From Arthrobacter sp. AZCC_0090 (GTDB taxonomy: Bacteria > Actinomycetota > Actinomycetes > Actinomycetales > Micrococcaceae), in assembly GCF_014207375.1 (NCBI RefSeq), contig NZ_JACHEE010000012.1:1-64000 (forward strand): 64,000 nt of DNA. The letters are read 5' to 3'. Positions 53,482-60,773 of this stretch are shown here, in pieces; positions within the stretch are counted from its first letter, which is position 1; the number at the start of each line of letters is the position of its first letter. The position numbers and the translations under genes were made by a program. Below the pieces are notes generated by a model, which was given only the letters and a program-made list of their open reading frames with translations, searched no databases and was not told the DNA's origin.

Positions 53482-54453
53482 TTAGTTGGCGCGTGCTGCC
53501 ATCGCTTCGATGAGCTGCGGCACAACGGTGAAAACGTCACCCACGACGCCGAAGTCCGCGATCTCAAAGATCGGGGCGTCGGCATCCTTGTTGATTGCGA
53601 CGATCGTCTTCGCGGTCTGCATGCCAGCCCGGTGCTGGATGGCACCGGAAATCCCGAGAGCTACATACAGCTGCGGGGACACTGTCACGCCGGTCTGGCC
53701 GACCTGGGATGTCTGCGGGATGAAACCAGAGTCGACGGCGGCACGGGAGGCACCCACCGCTGCACCGAGCGCGTCGGCGAGCTGTTCGACGAGCACAAAC
53801 TTCTCCTTCGAACCCAGGCCGCGGCCACCGGAGACAATCTTCGGGGCATCCCGCAGTTCCGGGCGGGTCGAGGTGGTGGTCGCGTCGTTCACGGCGTCGA
53901 TCACCGCGGAGTGGGCGGCGTTGGTTGCCACGGATGCTGCGGTCACGGTGGGCGTGGCGGCGGGGGCTTGTCCCTCTATTGCACCCTGGCGGACCGTCAC
54001 GATCGCCGGGCCGCCGTCGACGGCCGACTCCACCGTGTATGCGCCGCCGAAGACTGATTGAGTGGCGAGGATCTGTCCGCCCTCCAGCCGAACGTCGACG
54101 GCGTCGACGACGAGTCCGGCGCCCAGCCGTACGGCCAGGCGACCGGCGATGTCGCGGCCTTCAATCGAATTTGAGAGCAGTATCCCGGCCGGTGCCAGCT
54201 CGGCGGCGGCTGCGGTGAGCGCCTCAAGCTGTGCGGCGACCAGCAAGGTGCCGAGCTGGTCGCTTTCGGCGAGGTAGACCTGTTCGGCGCCCAGGGCGCC
54301 GAGCTCGTCGACGAGTGAGCCGCCGGTGCCGGGTGCGGTGGCCACGACTGCCACCGGCGTGCCGAGCGCGGCGGCCGCGGTAAGCAGGGAGCGTGCGCTC
54401 TTCCGGATCTGGCCGGTGTTCGAGACCTCGATGAATGCAAGGATGTTCGACAT
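53482..54453 (-). CDS. etfA: electron transfer flavoprotein alpha subunit
   Basis: 323 residues. The C-terminal FAD domain shows IVSGGRGLGSKEKF, GASRAAVDSGFIPQTSQVGQTG (cited by DSGFIPQ core) and LYVALGISGAIQHRAGM with AINKDADAPIF. It accepts electrons from acyl-CoA dehydrogenases together with EtfB. It starts 13 bp after etfB. Confidence 0.95.
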   Translation of the reverse strand: MSNILAFIEVSNTGQIRKSARSLLTAAAALGTPVAVVATAPGTGGSLVDELGALGAEQVYLAESDQLGTLLVAAQLEALTAAAAELAPAGILLSNSIEGRDIAGRLAVRLGAGLVVDAVDVRLEGGQILATQSVFGGAYTVESAVDGGPAIVTVRQGAIEGQAPAATPTVTAASVATNAAHSAVIDAVNDATTTSTRPELRDAPKIVSGGRGLGSKEKFVLVEQLADALGAAVGASRAAVDSGFIPQTSQVGQTGVTVSPQLYVALGISGAIQHRAGMQTAKTIVAINKDADAPIFEIADFGVVGDVFTVVPQLIEAMAARAN

Positions 54454-54466
54454 GTTGGTTCCTCCC

Positions 54467-55249
54467 TTAGATCAGGCGGCCAGCGGCGAGGAACTCCGCG
54501 AGCTCGACGCCCGCGTTCCCCTCGTCGATGATCTTCCTGCCGGCGGTGCGTGCCGGGCGTTCGATGGTGGTTTTGATAACTGAACGCCCGACTCCGGCGA
54601 ACGCCTGGGCCGGGTCGAGGCCGAGATCGCTGAGTGTCAGGACGGCAAGCGGCTTGCGCTTGGCAGTCATCATTCCCTTGAAGTTCGGGAAGCGGGCTTC
54701 CGCAGCGCGTTCGGTGACAGAGACGACCGCGGGGAGCGGAGCATGCGCAGCCAGGCTGCCGCTTTCGGTGCCGCGTTCTCCGCTGACGACGTCCTCGTTG
54801 AAACCAACGGAATCGAGGAAGCTGAGGTGCGGCAGGTTCAAGTGCTCGGCCAACATCACCGGAACCACGCCCCCGCGGCCGTCGGTGGACTCGTTGCCCG
54901 CAATGATCAGGTCATAGCCGGTCTGGGCCACGGCCGCGGCGAGCGCGGTAGATGTCCACCCTAGATCGGATCCGGACAACCCGTCGTCGAGCACGTGGAC
55001 CGCTGAGTCCGCGCCCATGGACAGGGCCTTGCGCAGGGCTGCCGTCGCGGACGCGGGACCCATGGAGAGAGCAACAACTTCCGTGCCCTTGTTCTTGTCC
55101 TTGTAGCGCAGGGCTACTTCCAGGGCGCGCTCGTTGATTTCGTCGACGATGGTATCGCTCGCCTCACGATCGAGCAGGCCGGTGCTCGGGTCGAGCTTCC
55201 TTTCTCCGTAGGTATCAGGCACCTGCTTCACAAGCACGATGATCTTCAT
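54467..55249 (-). CDS. etfB: electron transfer flavoprotein beta subunit
   Basis: 260 residues from ATG 55249. MKIIVLVKQVPDTYGERKLD, EINERALEVALRY, LIIAGNESTDGRGGVVPVML and FPNFKGMMTAKRKPL are standard EtfB. It serves the five or more ACADs of the island. A dedicated EtfBA inside a catabolic operon fits a private electron path to the adjacent cytochrome. Confidence 0.95.
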   Translation of the reverse strand: MKIIVLVKQVPDTYGERKLDPSTGLLDREASDTIVDEINERALEVALRYKDKNKGTEVVALSMGPASATAALRKALSMGADSAVHVLDDGLSGSDLGWTSTALAAAVAQTGYDLIIAGNESTDGRGGVVPVMLAEHLNLPHLSFLDSVGFNEDVVSGERGTESGSLAAHAPLPAVVSVTERAAEARFPNFKGMMTAKRKPLAVLTLSDLGLDPAQAFAGVGRSVIKTTIERPARTAGRKIIDEGNAGVELAEFLAAGRLI

Positions 55250-55319
55250 TGAACCGCTCCTTTGGTCATGTCTATTTCCGAAGATGGAATGGGGGTCATG
55301 CTGGGGGAGGCCGATTGCC

Positions 55320-56216
55320 TCATGCAATTCCGGGATTGCAATTCCGACACCGCCCCGGCGAATCGGCGGACGCCGGTTTCCTGGTGAAGGATACTTGCGC
55401 TGAGGTGATGTGTTTGCCATCCGGCCTGAGCGTCTCAACCTTCACGAGGGCCAGCTTGCGCCCCTGCTGGATGCGCGCTGCGCGTACCGACAGGACCTCG
55501 CCGAGTGGCGAGGGCCGAAGGTAGTTGATCCGAAGCGATGACGGTTGCCACGCGCCGCCGCCGCCGTCGAGCGCGCTTGAGGCAACGTACTCTGCAAGGA
55601 CCGCCAGGATGCCGCCGTGCATGACCCCTCGGGGATTTGCCAGCCACGGGGACGACAGCAAGCTCAGGGCCGACCCCTCCGCCGTTATCTGCGGCAGATC
55701 GGTAAAGACCTGCCGCATCGTCAGGCTGGGATCCGGTGTACCAGGATTGAGGTCGACTGCACCGCGGTAATCCTCAGGCATCTTCAGATACCGGCCCGCC
55801 AGTGTGGCAATAGCTACGATCCCGCCGTCGTTGGTGACCTGCCCCCGGACTAGTCCACCGTCCTCATCCTTATGGACTAGCGACGCCTTGGCAGTCAAGT
55901 GACCCCCCAGCAGTGCGGCGTCCGCAACGAAGTCAATGGACAGTTCAGAGGTCGCGAGTCCGGCCCGGGGCGAGGGCCGGCCTGAGAACAGGGGCGAGCT
56001 GAGCTCCAGGTCCAACAGGACAGCCAGCGATCCCGGGCGCAGATTTCCGCTACCATCCGTCATCCACGGGCCTGGATTCATGCCAGTGCCGAACTGCCCG
56101 TCGGCTGAGGTGCGGGTGATTCCGAACAGGGACAGCGGGGAGTGTCCGGCCAGACGCTCCGGGAATGGCCCGCTGGTCTCGGTCGTACCTGGGACGTCTG
56201 ACGCTACGATGGACAT
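55320..56216 (-). CDS. PaaI-like acyl-CoA thioesterase with two hot-dog domains
   Basis: 298 residues with two hot-dog modules: the first around SLAVLLDLELSSPLF, the second with NPRGVMHGGILAVLAEYVASSAL, where HGG is the thioesterase motif. It may release CoA from dead-end intermediates or act as a hydratase-like binding protein. It starts two bases before the thiolase stop region (gap of two bases), so it is co-expressed with the thiolase and etfBA. Confidence 0.8.
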   Translation of the reverse strand: MSIVASDVPGTTETSGPFPERLAGHSPLSLFGITRTSADGQFGTGMNPGPWMTDGSGNLRPGSLAVLLDLELSSPLFSGRPSPRAGLATSELSIDFVADAALLGGHLTAKASLVHKDEDGGLVRGQVTNDGGIVAIATLAGRYLKMPEDYRGAVDLNPGTPDPSLTMRQVFTDLPQITAEGSALSLLSSPWLANPRGVMHGGILAVLAEYVASSALDGGGGAWQPSSLRINYLRPSPLGEVLSVRAARIQQGRKLALVKVETLRPDGKHITSAQVSFTRKPASADSPGRCRNCNPGIA

Positions 56217-56218
56217 CT

Positions 56219-57394
56219 TCAGACCTCAATGACCAGGGCGCCGCCCATGCCGCCACCGGCGCACATCGAAGCAACGGCGATGCCGCCGCCGCGCCGCTGC
56301 AGATCGCGGATCAGCGTATTGACCATGCGTGCTCCCGAGGCCGCTACGGGATGGCCGATGGAGCATCCGCTGCCGTGGATGTTGACAATTGCGTCGTCGA
56401 TGCCGAGTTCCTTGCAGGCCGCCAACGGAACTGCAGCGAAGGCCTCGTTGATTTCCCAGACGTCAACGTCTTTGACTTCGAGCCCCGCCTTGGCCAGGAC
56501 GCGGGGAATGGCGAGGACGCCACCCATGCCCATGAGTGCCGGGTCGACGCCCACCGCGGTCCAGGCCCGGATGGTCGCCAGGGGTGTGAGCCCTTCGTCC
56601 CTGGCTAGTTCCGCACTGGTCACGGCCACCGCGGCAGCGGCGTCATTCACGCCGCTGGCGTTGCCGGCGGTAATGGAGAAGCCCTCGATTTCCGGATGGA
56701 TGGGCCGGAGAGAGGCGAGCTTCTCCAGCGAGGACCCACGGCGGGGATGCTCATCCACCGAAAACTGGACCAGTTCGCCCCGCCCGTTCTTGACGGTGAT
56801 AGCGAAGATCTCGTCCTCGAAGTATCCGGCGTCGATGGCTTCGATGGCGCGCTGGTGCGAGCGGAAGGCCCATTCATCCATCTGGCTGCGGCTGAGGCCG
56901 ACGTGCTGAGCCGTGTTCCATCCCACCGAGATGGACATGTCGTCAGCTGGAGCATTTTCCCGGAAGGGGTGCGTTACAGGCATCCACGGATCCTGGAAGT
57001 GGTTGGTCGTCCCCGGCACCCGCTGGCGCAGCTTCGGGCTCAAGGAGCTCGACTGCACGCCACCGGCGATTATTGCGTTCTCCATTCCGGATTTGATCGA
57101 CGCCGCGGCCGCGCCGATGGCGGTGAGGCTGCCGGCGCAGTGGCGGTTTAGGGCCTGGCCGGGTACCGACAACATGTTTGCCGCGACGGCGGCGTGCCGG
57201 GCCAGGACGCCCCCGCCGTACATGGATTCGGCGAAGATGACATCATCGAATCGCTGCGGGTCCAGGCCGGACCGGTGGACCGTCTCCTTAAGGACCGAGA
57301 CGGCTAGTTCCTCCGCGGGAGTGTTGGCAAGGGTACCTTTGTTTGCGGTGCCGACAGCGGTGCGCGCCGCTCCGACGATGACCGGGTTGCTCAT
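56219..57394 (-). CDS. acetyl-CoA acyltransferase (thiolase)
   Basis: 391 residues, true thiolase: nucleophile Cys86 in NRHCAGSLTAIG, INEAFAAVPL, base His in GSGCSIGHPVAASGAR, and Cys in ASMCAGGGMGGAL. The motif around the nucleophile is CAGSL rather than the usual CASGL/CSSGL. It cleaves a 3-ketoacyl-CoA, so this is the partner for 3-hydroxyacyl-CoA dehydrogenases in the window. First gene of the operon down to the cytochrome, with site 10 in its promoter. Confidence 0.93.
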   Translation of the reverse strand: MSNPVIVGAARTAVGTANKGTLANTPAEELAVSVLKETVHRSGLDPQRFDDVIFAESMYGGGVLARHAAVAANMLSVPGQALNRHCAGSLTAIGAAAASIKSGMENAIIAGGVQSSSLSPKLRQRVPGTTNHFQDPWMPVTHPFRENAPADDMSISVGWNTAQHVGLSRSQMDEWAFRSHQRAIEAIDAGYFEDEIFAITVKNGRGELVQFSVDEHPRRGSSLEKLASLRPIHPEIEGFSITAGNASGVNDAAAAVAVTSAELARDEGLTPLATIRAWTAVGVDPALMGMGGVLAIPRVLAKAGLEVKDVDVWEINEAFAAVPLAACKELGIDDAIVNIHGSGCSIGHPVAASGARMVNTLIRDLQRRGGGIAVASMCAGGGMGGALVIEV

Positions 57395-57481
57395 GTCTGT
57401 TCACTCTTCCTGGATCGGGCCAACGCCGGTTGATTCCCGTGACGCTGCACTGTGTTCTCGATGGATCGCTTGAATTCTATA

Positions 57482-57508
57482 CCGTAAACCCAACAGTAGG
57501 CTATATGG
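57482..57508. promoter_or_regulatory. island palindrome, site 10 (CAGTAGGCTATATGG plus half-site)
   Basis: CAGTAGGCTATATGG at 57494-57508 has one mismatch (TATGG); a CCGTA half-site lies at 57482-57486. Between the divergent thiolase operon and SDR. Confidence 0.45.
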
Positions 57509-57542
57509 TAGGAATTGCACACACCAAGTTTAAGGAGAGACT

Positions 57543-58310
57543 ATGGATCTGACCGGAAGTTCGGCCCTCGTTACCGGCGGCGCTGGAGGATTTGGCGAAG
57601 CAACGGTGCGGCGCTTGGTCGAAAGAGGAGTCAAGGTCGTCATTGCCGATCTTGCTGACGAGAAGGGACAGGCACTGGCGAAGGCGCTCGGCGACAAAGT
57701 CACCTACATCAAAACCGACGTCTGCAATGAGGAGTCTGTCGCCGCAGCGATCCAGGCTGCGCGCGAGCTGGGGCCGCTGCGGACAACGGTGATTGTCCAT
57801 GGCGGGCCCGCGGCAGGTGCGCGGATTGTCAACCGGGAAGGAAAGACCTATTCACTGGATACTTTCAGGCGGACAGTGGAGATCTTCCTGACCGGTACGT
57901 TCAACGTCTTGAGCCAGGCTGCAGCCGAAATGGCGAAGAATGATCCCCTCGAATCGAACCAGCGCGGCGTGATTATCTCGACGGCGTCGATTGCCGGATA
58001 CGAGGGACAGGTGGGCCAGAGCGATTACTCCGCCGCCAAGGGCGGGGTCATCGGCTTGAACCTGACCGCGGCCCGGGACCTGGCGCCGATCGGTGTACGT
58101 GTCATGTGCATTGCTCCCGGAACATTCTTCACGCCCGCTTACAGAATGTCCGAGGAGGATGCGCACGCACGCTTTGCCACAGGTATTCCGAACCCCAAGC
58201 GGCTGGGCCGGGCGGACGAATACGCCCAGCTGGCCCTAAACATCGCGGAGAACGACTACCTCAACGGTGAAGTCATCCGTATTGATGCCGGTCTGCGCTT
58301 CAATATCTAG
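57543..58310 (+). CDS. SDR related to type II 3-hydroxyacyl-CoA dehydrogenase, altered active site
   Basis: 255 residues, closest in layout to 17-beta-HSD10-like hydroxyacyl-CoA dehydrogenases: TGGAGGFGEATVRRL, GVIISTASIAGYEGQVGQSD and RDLAPIGVRVMCIAPGTFFT, ending NGEVIRIDAGLRF. Ser, Tyr (DYSAAK) and Lys are kept. But the NNAG motif reads VHGGPAAG, and the VNLxG segment carrying the structural Asn reads IFLTG, so the Asn is lost. AAGGAG before ATG 57543. Confidence 0.88.
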   Translation: MDLTGSSALVTGGAGGFGEATVRRLVERGVKVVIADLADEKGQALAKALGDKVTYIKTDVCNEESVAAAIQAARELGPLRTTVIVHGGPAAGARIVNREGKTYSLDTFRRTVEIFLTGTFNVLSQAAAEMAKNDPLESNQRGVIISTASIAGYEGQVGQSDYSAAKGGVIGLNLTAARDLAPIGVRVMCIAPGTFFTPAYRMSEEDAHARFATGIPNPKRLGRADEYAQLALNIAENDYLNGEVIRIDAGLRFNI

Positions 58311-58330
58311 CAGTCCGGGTGCCACGGGTT

Positions 58331-58373
58331 CGTGCTGCCCGCCGAAGCCGTTCCGGCTTCGGCGGGCAGCACG
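58331..58373. terminator. hairpin terminator with T-run
   Basis: Perfect 20-bp stem with a three-base loop followed by a run of seven Ts, between the convergent SDR and crotonase genes. The most typical intrinsic terminator in the window. Confidence 0.88.
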
Positions 58374-58383
58374 AATTTTTTGT

Positions 58384-59205
58384 TCAGCGGCCAGTCCACT
58401 GGGGGGCGCGCTTTTCGGCGAAGGCACGTGGACCTTCTTTGGCGTCCTCGGAGCCCGAGGTGCGGGCGATTTCCTCGGAGGTCATGGCCCACCCGGTGGC
58501 GTCGGCAGTACTCAGGCTGTTTTCGTCGAGCCCCAGCGCGATCCGCTTATGGGCCCGAACCGACAGGGGGGCATTCGCCGCAATGGTCTGGGCAAGGGCC
58601 AAGGCAACGGCCACTACATCTGCCGCTGGCACCACCTTGTTCACTAAATGCAGCTCAAGTGCTGTCTTGGCGTCGATCGGGTCACCGGTCAGTAAGAGTT
58701 CCATGGCCACCAGTGGCGGGATCCGGCGCGGCAGGCGGAACGCGCCGCCGGCACCGGCCACCAGGCCGCGTTTTGCTTCGGGGAGTCCGAAGGAAGCGGT
58801 ATCGGCGGCGACTACCAGATCAGCAGCGAGGACGATTTCCGTTCCGCCGCCCAGTGCGGCCCCATTGACGGCCGCAATGGTGGGTTTGCTGACCGGATGG
58901 TTCACGAAGCCGGCAAGTCCCCAGTGTTCCCGGCCCGGGGGGAGAATTGCCTCGCCGCGGGTAATCGCTTTCAGGTCAGCCCCCGCGCAGAAGGCTTTGT
59001 CGCCGGCGCCGGTGATGACGATGGCTCGAATGTCCGGGTCCTGCTCCGCTGCCTCCAAGGCCTCGCCGACGCCGATGCAGACCGCCTGGTTGACGGCATT
59101 GCGGGCATCGGGCCGGTTAATGGTGATCAGGCTGACCTGGCCGACTCGTTCGACGAGGACGTCCTGCAAGGTCTCGACGGTTTCAGCCGTTCCGGTACTG
59201 GTCAT
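58384..59205 (-). CDS. enoyl-CoA hydratase (crotonase family)
   Basis: 273 residues from ATG 59205 (AGGAG upstream; longer in-frame starts reach 59373 but overlap the operator). ITINRPDARNAVNQAV, KAFCAGADLKAI, NGAALGGGTEIVLAADL and GLPEAKRGLVAGAGGAFRLP are crotonase motifs. Hydrates an enoyl-CoA. Downstream of site 11. Confidence 0.92.
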   Translation of the reverse strand: MTSTGTAETVETLQDVLVERVGQVSLITINRPDARNAVNQAVCIGVGEALEAAEQDPDIRAIVITGAGDKAFCAGADLKAITRGEAILPPGREHWGLAGFVNHPVSKPTIAAVNGAALGGGTEIVLAADLVVAADTASFGLPEAKRGLVAGAGGAFRLPRRIPPLVAMELLLTGDPIDAKTALELHLVNKVVPAADVVAVALALAQTIAANAPLSVRAHKRIALGLDENSLSTADATGWAMTSEEIARTSGSEDAKEGPRAFAEKRAPQWTGR

Positions 59206-59264
59206 ATCCGCTCCTACTGATAGGTCTAACTGGGATGGTCTCCTCATCATAATCGAAAGCCTTA

Positions 59265-59279
59265 CAGTATGCCCTACAA
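59265..59279. promoter_or_regulatory. island palindrome, site 11 (CAGTATGCCCTACAA)
   Basis: One mismatch in the right arm (TACAA for TACNG). In the promoter of the crotonase gene, after the TetR stop. Confidence 0.5.
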
Positions 59280-59323
59280 AAGTAGTTTCAATGCCCTGAG
59301 CGGACGGTCCGTGTGACGGACTC

Positions 59324-60031
59324 CTACTTCTCGGCCTGAAGCTGCCGCTCGAACGTCTCCAGCATGGCCTCAAGCCCGTATTCGAAGTTGTCGTCGCCGA
59401 CCATGGACAGGGATATGGATTCCTGTTCGACCAGCGTGGTCAGCAGCGGCATCCTTTCAGGTTCAAGGAGCTTGATCTGCCGGTCGTCCAGCGAGGGTGC
59501 ATTGTTCATGCGCTGGATCCGTTCGGAGATGATTATTCCCCGGGTGTAAATCGAGAGGGCGCTATAGAGGTTCCATGCCGTGAGTGGCGTGAATCCTGCC
59601 CTGACGAGCATCTCGAGAGCGGCCTCGACCGCCTGGTACGTCAGGTGGGTTGCCGGGAGTGAGTACGAGCGCGTCCGGACAAGCACCAAGTCGGAAATCG
59701 TATCGTTCGCCAGGTAGACTTCCCGCATCTTGCGGCAGTAACCTGCAAGAAAAGCCCGCCATTGAGCGGGGTCCCCGGGCTGCGGCAATTGGCTGTGCAC
59801 TGTTTGGATGGCCTGGTCGCTCATGGTTTGGATCAGATCGTCCTTCTTGCGGAAGTACCAGTAGACGCTGGTTACGCCCACGCCGAGGTGGCGCGCGAGT
59901 TCCGGCATGCTGAGGTTGTCGAGCGAGTCGCGGTCGGCCACGGCAAAGGCACCCTTGATGATCTCCTCAGGGGTGATCGATCCGCGTTCGCGCCGCTGAC
60001 GGACACCTGTCTTCACCGTGCTTTGGCTCAT
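59324..60031 (-). CDS. TetR-family regulator, likely regulator of the island palindromes
   Basis: 235 residues from ATG 60031. HTH: LSMPELARHLGVGVTSVYWYF then RKKDDLI, the Y-W-Y-F form of TetR recognition helices; the C-terminal part is typical in length for acyl-CoA- or drug-sensing members. An in-frame open stretch up to 60598 is mobile-element DNA and not part of the gene. Site 12, an exact copy, lies 89 bp before its start. Confidence 0.88.
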   Translation of the reverse strand: MSQSTVKTGVRQRRERGSITPEEIIKGAFAVADRDSLDNLSMPELARHLGVGVTSVYWYFRKKDDLIQTMSDQAIQTVHSQLPQPGDPAQWRAFLAGYCRKMREVYLANDTISDLVLVRTRSYSLPATHLTYQAVEAALEMLVRAGFTPLTAWNLYSALSIYTRGIIISERIQRMNNAPSLDDRQIKLLEPERMPLLTTLVEQESISLSMVGDDNFEYGLEAMLETFERQLQAEK

Positions 60032-60119
60032 GTTTAACTCCTGAATCTTGCAACAGCCCCGCATGGGGCCGCCCCGTATGTGCGCGCAGAACCTTATTTC
60101 TAGCCAGTCTAACAACAAC

Positions 60120-60134
60120 CCGTAAGCATTACTG
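60120..60134. promoter_or_regulatory. island palindrome, site 12 (CCGTAAGCATTACTG)
   Basis: Exact match to CNGTA-N5-TACNG, upstream of the TetR gene; suggests autoregulation. Confidence 0.6.
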
Positions 60135-60149
60135 TAACGAGCCGGGGGA

Positions 60150-60470
60150 GGCCTTGACCCCAGTTCCCCGGAGAGCAGTGAAGCGGCCTGGTGCGCCAGG
60201 ACCCTGAAGTGGAACGCCGGCTGTCCTCCCGAGGCTGTCACGATCTGGGACTGGAGCCCGCACCTGCCGATCGTGGGGTCTGCGATGCAGATGATTGGGT
60301 GTCGGGAGGCCTCGAGCTGGACTGGGCCGGCGCGCACGGCCACGGTCTTCCCGGCGCCGACTTCGCCGGTGATCACGCCCGTCCGGCGCTGGGGGACACA
60401 CCATTGGATTCTCGCCTCAGGCCCCTGAACCAGCGTTCCACCAGGTTCAGCCAGGACGATGGGGTCGGGG
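60150..60470 (-). mobile_element. remnant of an ExeA/TniB-like transposition ATPase
   Basis: On the minus strand a short frame gives GVITGEVGAGKTVAVRAG (Walker A) and RHPIICIADPTIGRCGL, then AFHFRVLAHQAASLLSGELG, as in AAA ATPases of IS-borne transposition modules. It ends abruptly and has no intact start. The rest of 60032-60773 has no supported gene. Confidence 0.6.
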
Positions 60471-60773
60471 TGAAATGCAGGGGAGGGGCTCACAGCCAAC
60501 GGTGCCGACGGAGGCTTCCTGTCCGAAATGGGTGGAACTGGTCTACAACATCGCGCCACGCTCTGACACCTGGACCATCCACCATTTGCAAGTTCCACAA
60601 TCGGTGTCGCGCCTCGGTGGCCGCCGGTCAGCTGGAATAGGGCCGTTAAAATTGTTGGTGAAACGGGCAGGCGCGACGATGCAGGTCGTCCGCAGTCGAG
60701 ATGAACTGGCCAGCCTCGTCACACGAAGGCACCCCCCATGCGGCGGCCGGAGACAATCGGACTGACGATCCGG

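Noticed and set aside
60032..60598. N-terminal extension of the TetR frame
   Set aside because: It contains the remnant transposition ATPase and the palindrome site; the TetR domain starts at 60031.
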